From positions 248,001-312,000 of the forward strand of contig NZ_JTDI01000001.1 of NCBI RefSeq assembly GCF_000802225.1: a stretch of DNA of 64,000 nucleotides, given 5' to 3'. The number at the start of each line of letters is the position of its first letter. Position 1 is the first letter of the stretch. The stretch is from Novosphingobium malaysiense (GTDB taxonomy: Bacteria > Pseudomonadota > Alphaproteobacteria > Sphingomonadales > Sphingomonadaceae). The position numbers were made by a program, and so were the translations under genes. This document shows positions 1-8,034 of this stretch, in pieces. The notes below the pieces were generated by a model. That model was not told where the DNA came from, searched no databases, and saw nothing but the letters and a program-made list of their open reading frames with translations.

Positions 1-2
1 AT

Positions 3-1040
3 GTCGATACCCGGCTCGAGGCCGGCCAGACCCTGCGCGTGCCGCCGGGCGGCGAGGCGAAGCCGGGCGGCAAGGCGCCGCGTCCCAAGCGCGAGCTGAC
101 CGAGGAGGAACTGGACCTCGCCGATTCGATGGTGCTGACGCAGGACCGCGCCGCCATCGTGCTCAACAAGCCGCCGGGCCTCGCCACGCAGGGCGGCTCG
201 GGAATGAAGCAGCATGTCGATGGGCTGCTCGATGCCTTCGCCCCCGAGGGTCCGCGCCCCCGCCTCGTCCACCGGCTCGACAAGGACACCTCGGGCGTGC
301 TGCTGATCGCGCGTACGCCGGGCAGCGCGGCCTTCTTCTCCAAGCGCTTTTCCGGGCGCTCGGCCAAGAAGATCTACTGGGCGCTGGTGGTCGGCGTGCC
401 GGACATTTCCGACGGCATGATCGAGCTGCCGCTCGCCAAACAGCCGGGTACCGGCGGCGAGAAGATGCATGTCGACGAGGAAGGCGGCCAGATCGCCCGC
501 ACCCGCTACCGCGTGCTCGACCGCGCCGGCAACCGCGCCGCCTGGGTCGAACTGCACCCGCTGACCGGCCGCACCCATCAGCTTCGCGTGCATATGGCCG
601 CGATCGGCCACCCGATCGTCGGCGACGGCAAGTACGGCGGACAGGATGCCTTCCTCTCCGGCACGATCAGCCGCAAGATGCACCTGCACGCGCGCCGACT
701 GATCATCGATCACCCGGACGGCGCGCCACTCGACGTGACCGCGCCGCTGCCCGAGCACTTCGCCAACTCGATGGCGAGCCTCGGCTTCGACGAGGCCGAC
801 GGCGCCGAGCTGCCCCCTGCCCCGCCCGAACCGACCAAGGCGGATGAGAAGCGCGCGGCCAAGGCCCACTCCAAGCAGGTCCGCAAGGAACGTCGTGGCG
901 AGCGGCGCAAGCGCGGCGACGGCCCGCCCTCGCGCGGCCGGCCCGGCGGGAAACCGGGCGGCAAGTCAAGAGGCCCTGCCAAGCCGGGCCGTCCCGGCGC
1001 GCGCAAGCCGCGCGGCGCACCACCGAAGGGCAAGCGATGA
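3..1040 (+). CDS. RluA-family 23S rRNA pseudouridine synthase (5' truncated by window)
   Basis: The window opens inside this gene. The frame is open from base 3 and the first visible residues (VDTRLEAGQTLRV) look like the end of an S4 RNA-binding domain, so the true start lies upstream and the in-frame GTG at 39 is not it. The body is a RluA-type pseudouridine synthase, which isomerises specific uridines in rRNA. The catalytic motif HRLDKDTSG is at about 270-296, with the catalytic Asp codon at 279-281; GRTHQLRVH follows near 570. The last 65 or so residues are a Lys/Arg/Gly/Pro-rich tail, probably disordered and RNA-binding. A second paralogue at 26617-27561 looks more like RluD, so this is more likely the RluC type (inference). 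Its stop overlaps the next start as ATGA. Confidence 0.93.
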   Translation, partial: VDTRLEAGQTLRVPPGGEAKPGGKAPRPKRELTEEELDLADSMVLTQDRAAIVLNKPPGLATQGGSGMKQHVDGLLDAFAPEGPRPRLVHRLDKDTSGVLLIARTPGSAAFFSKRFSGRSAKKIYWALVVGVPDISDGMIELPLAKQPGTGGEKMHVDEEGGQIARTRYRVLDRAGNRAAWVELHPLTGRTHQLRVHMAAIGHPIVGDGKYGGQDAFLSGTISRKMHLHARRLIIDHPDGAPLDVTAPLPEHFANSMASLGFDEADGAELPPAPPEPTKADEKRAAKAHSKQVRKERRGERRKRGDGPPSRGRPGGKPGGKSRGPAKPGRPGARKPRGAPPKGKR

Positions 1041-1687
1041 AGTTCGCGGTTTTCGATTGCGACGGCACGCTTATCGACGGGCAGGCCTCGATCTGCGAGG
1101 CGATGGAGATCGCCTTCGGGGCCTTCGACCTGCCCGCGCCGCCCCGCGGCCAGATCCGCCGCGCGGTCGGCCTCTCGCTGCCCCGCGCGATCCGTGAACT
1201 CCTGCCCGACAGCACCGAAGAGCAGCAGCACGCGATGGCCGATGCCTACAAGGAGGCCTTCCGCACAGCGCGCACCCAGGGTCGAGTCTCGCAGCCGCTG
1301 TTTGCCGGCATCGAAGATACCCTGCGTGCGCTGCACGGCGCGGGCTGGACGCTCGGCGTCGCCACCGGCATGTCCGACCGGGGGCTGGCGCATTGCCTTG
1401 CCAACAATGGCATCGCCGACCTCTTCGTCACCCTCCAGACCGCCGACCGCCACCCTTCCAAGCCGCATCCGGCGATGCTGGAGGAAGCGCTGTTCGAAGC
1501 CGGCGCGCTGCCGGAAGAGACGGTGATGATCGGGGATACCGCCTACGACATGCAAATGGCGCAGAACGCCGGCACCCGCGCCGTGGGCGTGGACTGGGGC
1601 TATCATCATCCGCAGGAACTGACGGCAGCGGGTGCCGAGAAGGTCGTCGAAACCCCTGCCGAACTTCTGGAATACCTGCAGGCATGA
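1037..1687 (+). CDS. HAD-superfamily hydrolase, phosphoglycolate phosphatase-like
   Basis: A 216-residue haloacid dehalogenase phosphatase. Motif I is FDCDGTL at the N-terminus, with nucleophile Asp7 and acid/base Asp9; motif IV is GDTAYDMQMA near residue 167. A cap region of about 70 residues follows motif I, as in Gph/PGMB-type enzymes acting on small phosphorylated metabolites such as 2-phosphoglycolate. The substrate cannot be read from sequence. The start is fixed by ATGA overlaps: with the pseudouridine synthase upstream and with the small membrane protein downstream, so the three are translationally coupled. It could also clear a damaged nucleotide or sugar phosphate. Confidence 0.93.
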   Translation: MKFAVFDCDGTLIDGQASICEAMEIAFGAFDLPAPPRGQIRRAVGLSLPRAIRELLPDSTEEQQHAMADAYKEAFRTARTQGRVSQPLFAGIEDTLRALHGAGWTLGVATGMSDRGLAHCLANNGIADLFVTLQTADRHPSKPHPAMLEEALFEAGALPEETVMIGDTAYDMQMAQNAGTRAVGVDWGYHHPQELTAAGAEKVVETPAELLEYLQA

Positions 1688-1899
1688 GCGAACGGGACCC
1701 CGCCGCCGGACGTTTCGCCGCGATCCAGATCACCCGCCTGCTGGGCGTGGCCTGCGTAATCGCGGGCATGCTGATTGCCACCGGTCGCATCCTGCCGAGC
1801 CTGCCCGACTGGGTCGGCTATCTGCTGATTGCCAACGGACTGTTGGACGTTTTCGTTATCCCGTCCATTCTCATCAAAAAGTGGCGCACTCCGAAATGA
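1684..1899 (+). CDS. Small two-helix membrane protein, unknown function
   Basis: A 71-residue protein with two hydrophobic segments, about residues 14-33 and 43-63, separated by a short loop (LPSLPDW), and ending in a basic KKWRTPK tail. The start is the ATG that overlaps the HAD stop (ATGA), and its own stop overlaps the ATP12 start in the same way, so it is a genuine member of the chain. I recognise no family. An inner-membrane location is inferred. Its place directly before an F1-ATPase assembly factor is suggestive but proves nothing. Confidence 0.8.
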   Translation: MSERDPAAGRFAAIQITRLLGVACVIAGMLIATGRILPSLPDWVGYLLIANGLLDVFVIPSILIKKWRTPK

Positions 1900-2609
1900 A
1901 GCGCTTTTACAAGACCGTAACGGCCGAAAAGGCCGACGATGGCTGGCGCGTGCTGCTCGACGGCCGACCGATCAAGACGGCCGGCGGCCGCCCGCAGGTC
2001 GTGCCCACGCAGGCCCTCGCCGAAGCCATGGCAGCGGAATGGGCCGCGCAGGGCGAGGAGATCGACCCCGCCCTGTTCCACCTGCGCGATCTGGCCGATT
2101 TCGCCATCGATGCCGTCGTGCCGAACCGCGATCAGGTGATCGGCGATGTCCTGCCCTACGCCGAGACCGATACGCTGTGCTATCGCGCCGATCCGGACGA
2201 GCCGCTCTATGCGCGGCAGGAAGAGGTGTGGGAGCCGCTCGTCGCCGGGTTCGAGGAACGGCTGGACGTGCGCTTCACCCGCGTTTCCGGGATCGTCCAC
2301 CGCCCCCAGCCCGAGGCGACGCTCGCCCGGCTGCGCGAGGAACTGGAAACGCACGATGCTTTCGCGCTCGCCGCGCTCAGAATGCTGGCCAGCCTCGCCG
2401 CCTCGCTGACCATCGCGCTCGAAGCGATCCGGCCGGGCGCCGATGCCGAGGCGCTGTGGAAGGCTGCCGAACTCGAAGCCGACTGGCAGGCCGAACTCTG
2501 GGGCGAGGACTGGGAAGCCGCCGAACGCCGCGCCGCCCGGTTTGAAGCCTTCACGCTGGCGATACGCATGGCGGCGCTGTCACGGACGGAGTCTACCGGG
2601 GCAGCATGA
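1896..2609 (+). CDS. ATP12-family F1-ATPase assembly chaperone
   Basis: A 237-residue protein matching the ATP12 family, which in mitochondria and alphaproteobacteria binds the F1 alpha subunit before assembly of ATP synthase. Visible family traits are the N-terminal KRFYKTV and LLDGRPIKT strands, the LAEAMAAEWAAQ helix, and the central PYAETDTLCYRAD and QEEVWEPL segments. Length is typical for bacterial members. The start is set by the ATGA overlap with the small membrane gene; its stop overlaps the next gene in the same way. ATP synthase genes are not in the window, so it acts away from its target operon. Confidence 0.93.
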   Translation: MKRFYKTVTAEKADDGWRVLLDGRPIKTAGGRPQVVPTQALAEAMAAEWAAQGEEIDPALFHLRDLADFAIDAVVPNRDQVIGDVLPYAETDTLCYRADPDEPLYARQEEVWEPLVAGFEERLDVRFTRVSGIVHRPQPEATLARLREELETHDAFALAALRMLASLAASLTIALEAIRPGADAEALWKAAELEADWQAELWGEDWEAAERRAARFEAFTLAIRMAALSRTESTGAA

Positions 2610-3340
2610 AGCTGGTCTTCAGTCGCAAGGGGTTCGACAGCACCGCGGGCGGCGTGCCCTCCCCCATCGTCGACGGCATTCCCGTCTCGCTGCCGATCCC
2701 CGCGCGCGACCGGTCTCGCACGACATTCGCGGACCGCGGCCTCGCCGATCTGGTAAAAACGGTTTCGCGCGGCAAACTGACCGGCGAAGACCTGTGCCAC
2801 GACGATCCCATGTTCGCCGACGGCCTGTGCTGGTTCGGGCAATGCGGCGCGGCGCAAGGCCACCTGCTCAAGCATGGCGTCGGACCCGGAGACCACTTCC
2901 TGTTCTTCGGCCTCTTCGCCGATCCCGAGACGGGCGAGCGCCATCACCGCATCTTCGGGCACATGCGCGTGCTGGCCTCCGGCGCGCCGGGCGACGTTGC
3001 GCAATCCCCGCACTGGCGCGAACCGCCCCGGCATCACCCGCATCTCGAGGGCGAATGGCCTGCCAACAATGCGCTCTGGTTCGGCGCCGGCACGACCGCG
3101 CTTTCGGCATCTGCCGAGCTGCGCCTCACCCGCCCCGGCGGCCCGCTCAACCTGTGGGACGTGCCGCCCTGGCTCAAGCGGCGCGGCCTGACCTATCACG
3201 ACCGCGCCCAACGCTGGCTCGGCCGCACCGGACTCGATTCCGCCAAGCGCGGGCAGGAATTCGTCTGCGATCTGGGCCGCGCCCAGGAACCGCGGCGCTG
3301 GCTCGAGGAAATCGTCGCGCTGATCGAAGGCGTCCGGTAG
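2606..3340 (+). CDS. Nmad3-like protein (nucleotide modification associated domain 3), function unknown
   Basis: A 244-residue protein whose opening (MKLVFSRKGFDSTAGGVPSP) and later motifs FGQCGAAQGHLLKHGVG and DHFLFFGLF match my memory of the Nmad3 family. That family was defined computationally around nucleic-acid base modification and has no assigned reaction. A His-rich stretch (REPPRHHPH) lies near the middle. There is no signal peptide or membrane segment, so it should be cytosolic. The start is fixed by the ATGA overlap with ATP12. No methyltransferase or other DNA-modification gene is nearby; the neighbours are an rRNA modification enzyme and a phosphatase. Family assignment is moderately sure, function open. 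Confidence 0.8.
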   Translation: MKLVFSRKGFDSTAGGVPSPIVDGIPVSLPIPARDRSRTTFADRGLADLVKTVSRGKLTGEDLCHDDPMFADGLCWFGQCGAAQGHLLKHGVGPGDHFLFFGLFADPETGERHHRIFGHMRVLASGAPGDVAQSPHWREPPRHHPHLEGEWPANNALWFGAGTTALSASAELRLTRPGGPLNLWDVPPWLKRRGLTYHDRAQRWLGRTGLDSAKRGQEFVCDLGRAQEPRRWLEEIVALIEGVR

Positions 3341-3352
3341 AGCCAGACAATC

Positions 3353-3383
3353 AAAAGCCCGCCCCGGACGAACCGAGACGGGC
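3353..3383 (-). terminator. Rho-independent terminator of the outer-membrane protein gene
   Basis: Read on the minus strand, an 11-bp stem (GCCCGTCTCGG / CCGGGGCGGGC, with two G-U pairs) encloses a UUCGU loop and is followed by UUUUGAUUGU. It lies 44 bp past the stop of the minus-strand gene at 3427-3984 and between convergent genes. Confidence 0.85.
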
Positions 3384-3426
3384 CTCCTGACAGGCAGAGC
3401 CGAAGCCCTGTCCATCCTTCTTGAGA

Positions 3427-3984
3427 TCAGAACTTCACGCCGAGCGCGACGATGCCGTTGTGGCGGCTGACGTCGGATTCGTAGTTCGAGTAGCGGTACT
3501 CGGCCTTGAGGAAGAGGTTCTCGCTCAGGTCGTACTGGTAGCCGGCACCGAGGCGAAAACCGTCGCCGTTGGCACCATCGGAAGCGGAATCGACGCCGTC
3601 GGAATACGTTACGCGGATGCGCGCATTGGTGTAGCCGCCCAGAACGTAGAGCTTACCCTTCTCGCCGACCGTGGTGCCGAGCCGCACGACTGCCGCCAGG
3701 TCGCGGCCGGTCTTGATGCACAGCTTGTCCCCGGCGCCGAAGACGTCGCTTGCGCATTCCTTTGTCGTGCTGTCTGCCACGGTGCCCTGGATTCCGACGA
3801 ACATGCCGCCCGAAAGAGGCATGTCATAGCCGGCAGAAATGCCATAGCTGACGCCTTCGTCGGATTCCCCGTCGACGGAAACGGAATCGAGTCCGGTTTC
3901 GACCTGGACAAAAGCCTGTGCGTTTGCGGCAGCCGGAATCGCGAGCAGCGCAAGTGCGCCGCCGGCAATGGCGAATTTCTTCAT
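3427..3984 (-). CDS. Outer-membrane beta-barrel protein (OmpA/Opa-like, PF13505 type)
   Basis: A 185-residue exported protein. The signal peptide is clear (MKKFAIAGGALALLAIPAAANA, cleavage before QAF). The mature part alternates hydrophobic residues typical of an eight-stranded barrel, has a Tyr-rich RLGAGYQYDLSENLFLK segment, and ends in the outer-membrane insertion signal VALGVKF with a terminal Phe. Two Cys in one extracellular loop (KECASDV, KLCIK) may form a disulphide. The SD GCAGGAG precedes the ATG. It is a single-gene unit with a strong terminator downstream and an unusually structured upstream region (4061-4120). Ligand unknown. Confidence 0.9.
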   Translation of the reverse strand: MKKFAIAGGALALLAIPAAANAQAFVQVETGLDSVSVDGESDEGVSYGISAGYDMPLSGGMFVGIQGTVADSTTKECASDVFGAGDKLCIKTGRDLAAVVRLGTTVGEKGKLYVLGGYTNARIRVTYSDGVDSASDGANGDGFRLGAGYQYDLSENLFLKAEYRYSNYESDVSRHNGIVALGVKF

Positions 3985-4060
3985 GGAAACTCCTGCTTGT
4001 TATTATCATCGACTCCAGAGAGGAGCCGGACGAGCCCAATACTGCAGAAGAATTTCCAAT

Positions 4061-4120
4061 CAATAAGGCATGTAGTTCGTCAAAAAGCTACATGCCTTGT
4101 TGTTGCATCATGGCAACAAC
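4061..4120. repeat. Two overlapping inverted repeats in the 270-bp upstream region of the outer-membrane protein
   Basis: First element: arms 4061-4075 and 4088-4102 (CAATAAGGCATGTAG against CTACATGCCTTGTTG, 14 Watson-Crick pairs plus one T/G) around a 12-nt loop. Second element: arms 4099-4106 and 4113-4120 (GTTGTTGC / GCAACAAC, perfect) around six bases. They share 4099-4102, so an RNA could not form both fully at once. The rest of the 3985-4254 gap is relatively AT-rich; I see no gene in it. Confidence 0.7.
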
Positions 4121-4254
4121 ACCGAGAGTAAGCTGCGATGCATTCGGGTTGAATTTGCTCAGCTGCAATCGTTTTCAGGCCTTGGGCATCTGAGGCGACT
4201 GAAATAAATCGACATGTCAGTCTTTACTTTCGCGCGCCCGATACCCAAGCGGGA

Positions 4255-4923
4255 TCAACTGCCCTTGATCCAGTCCGCGACCTGCTGCGCCACGTCGTTG
4301 GCGGCTTGGTTGATGGCCGGCCCCACGTACTGGGCCTTGGGCTCCACGCCATTGACCACCGATTCGAACCTCCGGGTAACAACCCGCTCGGGCCCCAGAC
4401 CCTCGCTGAGCATTGCGTCGAACCGGACCACGACTGCACTTTTCTGCGCGTCGTAGCCCATTTCCAGCAGTCGGCCGCCGATGCGGGTCTTGCCGGTCAT
4501 TTCGAAATCGCCGCCTTCCACGACCAGCCGACCCGTGCGTGCGCGGATGGTTTCGGCCAGCAGCGAGCGAAACAGGCGCGTCGGCTTCTCGATCCAGCCG
4601 GCATTCTTGAGATAGGCAAGGCTCGAGGCGTCGACGCGCACCGGTACGCGCAGCATGTCGAGGCTGCGGTCGGCCTCCGGGTCCTCCACCACGATCGCTT
4701 CGCTGAGCGGTCCCCTCGCTGTGGATCCCGCAGGCGCCGTCTCTTCGGGCGTGAGCCGGAACAGTTCGTCGGGCGTTTTCCCGCCAAGGCTCAGGCAGCC
4801 CGACAATGCCAGGCAGGAAGCGGCGATCACCATGCCCCTCACAGTACCGGCCTTGAGGATACGGAGTGCGCCCAGGGCATTTATCGCTATTCCCATCATG
4901 ACCTCAATCCTGGCGAACATCAC
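4255..4923 (-). CDS. ABC-type transport auxiliary lipoprotein (PqiC/ABC_trans_aux-like)
   Basis: A 222-residue lipoprotein, last gene of the Mla-type operon. A hydrophobic stretch ends in the lipobox LSGC, so the mature protein is a lipidated periplasmic component. Family features are the EAIVVEDPEADRSLD strand, the RVPVRVDASSLAYLKNAGW segment and a C-terminal NQAANDVAQQVADWI helix. It plays the role PqiC-type lipoproteins play for MCE proteins. The ORF can start at GTG 4923 (GTGA overlap with the MCE stop) or ATG 4920; an internal ATG nearer the lipobox would give a shorter, more usual signal peptide. Likely co-translated with the three genes upstream. Confidence 0.88.
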   Translation of the reverse strand: MMFARIEVMMGIAINALGALRILKAGTVRGMVIAASCLALSGCLSLGGKTPDELFRLTPEETAPAGSTARGPLSEAIVVEDPEADRSLDMLRVPVRVDASSLAYLKNAGWIEKPTRLFRSLLAETIRARTGRLVVEGGDFEMTGKTRIGGRLLEMGYDAQKSAVVVRFDAMLSEGLGPERVVTRRFESVVNGVEPKAQYVGPAINQAANDVAQQVADWIKGS

Positions 4924-5858
4924 GGTTTGTAATCGGGCAGCTTCTGCCCCTTGAGCAGCGCGCCAGCGCCCTGCTCGTCGATCTTTTCGGTCACGTTGCG
5001 CAGCGCCTTGCTGGTCGCGCGCAGGTCGCGGATCGCCGCTTCGGCGGCCGGGAGCGTGCTTTGCGAGACCTGATCGAGCGCCGGCTGCGCGTGCTCCATC
5101 GTCTTGTTGAGCTGATCCATCGATTTCTGCGCCGAAGCCAGCGTCTGGCGCAATTGCACCGCCAGCGAATTGCCCTCGCTGCCCAGCAGATCGTCTGCCT
5201 TGTCGGCGACGCGCTGGAACGACGCAAGCGTCTGCGTCGCCTGATCGAGCGTACCCTGCAGTTCCTGCAAGGTCTGGCGCACCTGCGGCGTGGCGTTCGC
5301 CAGATCGCGCGTCATCTTGTTGGTATTCTTGAGAATACCAGTGATCGACTGGCGGTTCTCTTCGGACAGCAGCTGGTTGAGGTTTTCGGTTAGGGTCGCC
5401 AGACGCTCCATCAGCAGCGGTGCATTAGACAGGATTTCGCCCAGCCCGCCGGGCTTGGTCGGGATCACCGGCACGCCTTCAGGCCCCGGTTCGGTGATCG
5501 GCGGCGCCCCCTTTGCCGCGCCCTCGAGCTGGATATCTGACACGCCCGTGAAGCTGCCCTGGATGGTCGCCGTTGTGCCGACCGTCACCGGCACGTCCTC
5601 ATCGACGCGGATACGCACGCGCACGAACTTGGGGTCCTTGGGCCACAGCTCGATCTTCTTGACCTGTCCCACCGGCACACCGGAATAAGCGACCTGCGAG
5701 CCCTTGGCGAGCCCGTCCACGGACTGCTTGAAGAAGATGTCGTACTCGTGCTGCGCGCCTTCGTTGAGCCGCGCGATCCACAAGACGAACGCGGCCAGTG
5801 CTGCCAGCAGCAACAGCGTGACGGCACCTACCCAGACGTGATTGGCCTTTGTTTCCAT
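4920..5858 (-). CDS. MlaD-family MCE protein (lipid transport, periplasmic)
   Basis: A 312-residue substrate-binding component of an MCE lipid transporter. An N-terminal anchor (residues about 8-28) is followed by one MCE domain (about 38-120, with VPVGQVKKIELWPKD and GVSDIQLEG) and a long helical region (about 155-290) rich in Gln, Leu and Thr heptads that likely forms the tunnel or needle. MCE proteins move phospholipids between the two membranes. It follows the ATPase gene by 9 bp and overlaps the lipoprotein gene. Length is greater than E. coli MlaD (about 180 aa) because of the helical extension, as in many alphaproteobacteria. Confidence 0.93.
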   Translation of the reverse strand: METKANHVWVGAVTLLLLAALAAFVLWIARLNEGAQHEYDIFFKQSVDGLAKGSQVAYSGVPVGQVKKIELWPKDPKFVRVRIRVDEDVPVTVGTTATIQGSFTGVSDIQLEGAAKGAPPITEPGPEGVPVIPTKPGGLGEILSNAPLLMERLATLTENLNQLLSEENRQSITGILKNTNKMTRDLANATPQVRQTLQELQGTLDQATQTLASFQRVADKADDLLGSEGNSLAVQLRQTLASAQKSMDQLNKTMEHAQPALDQVSQSTLPAAEAAIRDLRATSKALRNVTEKIDEQGAGALLKGQKLPDYKP

Positions 5859-5867
5859 GCCTTAGCC

Positions 5868-6770
5868 CTATGCCCCCGTCATGCCTGCGCTGTCCATGCC
5901 CGCGCTGTTTCCGTCCGGGCGCTCCGCATCCGGACCAGCCATTGCGCTCTCCACTTCGGGATCGCCTTTGGCGGCCAGTGCCGCCCGGCCGCGCGGACCG
6001 TTGAAGTATTCCTGAATCCAGGGGTGATCGAGCGCGAGCAACTCGGGAATCGTCCCGACCGCGATGACCTGCTTGTCCGCCAGCACCGCCACGCGGTCAC
6101 AGATCGCGTAGAGCGTGTCGAGATCGTGCGTGATCAGGAACACGGTGAGACCCAGCGTCTCCTTGAGTTCGCGGGTCAGGCGATCGAACGCGGCAGCGCC
6201 GATGGGATCGAGCCCGGCGGTGGGCTCGTCGAGGAACAGCAGTTCCGGATCCAGCGCGAGAGCGCGGGCCAGCCCGGCGCGCTTGCGCATGCCGCCCGAA
6301 AGCTCGCTGGGGTAATTGAATGCGGCCTTTTCAGGTAGCCCGGACAGGCGCACCTTGAAGCGGGCGATCTCGTTGCGCAGGTCATCGGGAATGTCCGGAT
6401 AGAACTGCTTGAGCGGCACCTCGACGTTCTCGCCCACCGTCAGCGTCGAGAACAACGCGCCGCCCTGAAACAGCACCCCCCAGCGCGAACGAATGTCGAT
6501 ATCGTCGTTGTGGTGCGGGTTCATCATGTCGTGGCCGAGCACTTGGATCTCGCCGGCCGTCGGTTGCTGCAGGCCGATGATCGAGCGCATCAGCACCGAC
6601 TTGCCGGTGCCCGAGCCGCCGACCACGCCGATCACTTCGCCCCGCTTCACCTTCAGCGAGAGATTCTCGTGAATGACATGATCGCCGAACGCGTTGCGCA
6701 GCCCCTCGACGACGATGGGGTAATCCTCGGTTGGTTGCGTGCCGCTGACGTATTCCTCCGCCTGGTTCAT
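5868..6770 (-). CDS. MlaF-like ABC transporter ATPase
   Basis: A 300-residue ATPase energising the MCE/MlaE complex. Walker A is GGSGTGKS (residues 51-58), the signature is LSGGMRKRAG, Walker B is LLFLDEPTAGLDP, and the H-loop is LITHDLDTLY. The chosen ATG at 6770 overlaps the permease stop (ATGA) and begins MNQAEEYVSG; the frame stays open far upstream, but that part is antisense to the permease and valS region. The C-terminus carries about 40 residues of Ser/Gly/Met-rich extension (GNSAGMDSAGMTGA) not needed for ATPase function. Confidence 0.94.
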   Translation of the reverse strand: MNQAEEYVSGTQPTEDYPIVVEGLRNAFGDHVIHENLSLKVKRGEVIGVVGGSGTGKSVLMRSIIGLQQPTAGEIQVLGHDMMNPHHNDDIDIRSRWGVLFQGGALFSTLTVGENVEVPLKQFYPDIPDDLRNEIARFKVRLSGLPEKAAFNYPSELSGGMRKRAGLARALALDPELLFLDEPTAGLDPIGAAAFDRLTRELKETLGLTVFLITHDLDTLYAICDRVAVLADKQVIAVGTIPELLALDHPWIQEYFNGPRGRAALAAKGDPEVESAMAGPDAERPDGNSAGMDSAGMTGA

Positions 6771-7882
6771 GTCCAACCGATCTCCGTGAAGAAGATTGCG
6801 AAGAACGCGTCGAGCACGATGACCGTGAAGATCGCGGTGACCACCGCCTCGGTCGTGCGCGTGCCCACTTCCTCGGCGCTGCCGGCAACCTGCATGCCCT
6901 GGTAGCAGCCCGCCAGCGCCACGATCAGCGCGAAGACCGGCGCCTTGAGGATGCCGATCCACACGTCGGTGATCGGCACGACTTCCTGCGTGCGCTGCAG
7001 GAAGGTCCAGAACGGGATGTCGAGCGCGAAGTTCGAGATGAAGGCGCCGCCGATGATCGACAGCACCGCCGAATAGAAACCGAGCAGCGGCATCATGATC
7101 ATCGAGGCCAGCACCCGCGGCACCACCAGCGCTTCCATCGGCGAAACGCCGATCGTGCGCATGGCGTCGACTTCCTCGGTCAGCTTCATCGTGCCGATCT
7201 GGGCGGCAAAGGCCGATCCGGAGCGGCCCGCGACCATGATCGAGGTCATCAGGATGCCCAGTTCGCGCATGGAGAGGCGGCCGGTGAGGTTGATCGTGTA
7301 GATCTCCGCCCCGAACTGCTGCAGCTGCACCGCGCCCTGCTGGGCGATGACGATGCCGATCAGAAAGCTCATCAGGCCGATGATCCACAGCGAATTGACG
7401 CCCACGTACTGCATGTGGTGGACCAGCGCCGTGACCCGCAGCCGCGAGGGATGGCGCGCCACGGTGCCGAAGGCGGCAACCATTTCGCCCAGGAAACCGA
7501 CCGACTTGCGGAAGCCGCGCCCCCAGCCGATCACCACCTCGCCGATATCGCCAAGCGTGCGCGCGGCCAGGCCGGGGCTCGGCTCGGGTTCCGCCTCGTG
7601 CCCGGTAATGTTGCCGATCGCCGCGAACAAGCGGCGCGCCTGCTCGCTTTCGCCGACCGTCTCGAGGTTGTGTTCGCTGGCAAAATTGCTGACGAGCCAG
7701 GCGCCGGTGGTGTCGATATCGGTCACCCCAGACAGGTCGATGCGCTGGAAATTGACCTCCAGCGCGTTGAGCCGGGTGTCGAGATCGCCCAGCGAATAGA
7801 CGCGCAAAGGCCCATTCAGCGCCAGGGTCGGCACGCCGCCATCGTCGTTTTCCGACAGGGTGAATTCCGCGTATTCCCGCAT
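6767..7882 (-). CDS. STAS-MlaE fusion permease of the lipid ABC transporter
   Basis: A 371-residue inner-membrane permease. Residues about 1-105 form a STAS domain (IDLSGVTDIDTTGAWLV), the part supplied by separate MlaB in E. coli; about 120-371 are the MlaE domain, with the family motifs QQGAVQLQQFGAEIY, AGRSGSAFAAQIGTMK and EEVDAMRTIGVSP. The start was placed at ATG 7882 (MREYAEF) because STAS begins right after; ATG 7909 is an alternative and neither has a strong SD. It is the first gene of a four-gene operon and diverges from valS. Confidence 0.92.
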   Translation of the reverse strand: MREYAEFTLSENDDGGVPTLALNGPLRVYSLGDLDTRLNALEVNFQRIDLSGVTDIDTTGAWLVSNFASEHNLETVGESEQARRLFAAIGNITGHEAEPEPSPGLAARTLGDIGEVVIGWGRGFRKSVGFLGEMVAAFGTVARHPSRLRVTALVHHMQYVGVNSLWIIGLMSFLIGIVIAQQGAVQLQQFGAEIYTINLTGRLSMRELGILMTSIMVAGRSGSAFAAQIGTMKLTEEVDAMRTIGVSPMEALVVPRVLASMIMMPLLGFYSAVLSIIGGAFISNFALDIPFWTFLQRTQEVVPITDVWIGILKAPVFALIVALAGCYQGMQVAGSAEEVGTRTTEAVVTAIFTVIVLDAFFAIFFTEIGWT

Positions 7883-8034
7883 GATTGCTCGTATTGAGGG
7901 AAAAACCATGGACCGGCAAGTGGTTCCACCGGTGCGACGAATAGTGTGAGGACCTGACCATGTCAGGACCTTGCGGCGAAACCGTGGCACTCGCTGCTTG
8001 CACCCAATCCGCCGCGCTGGCAAAGCGCCGCGCC

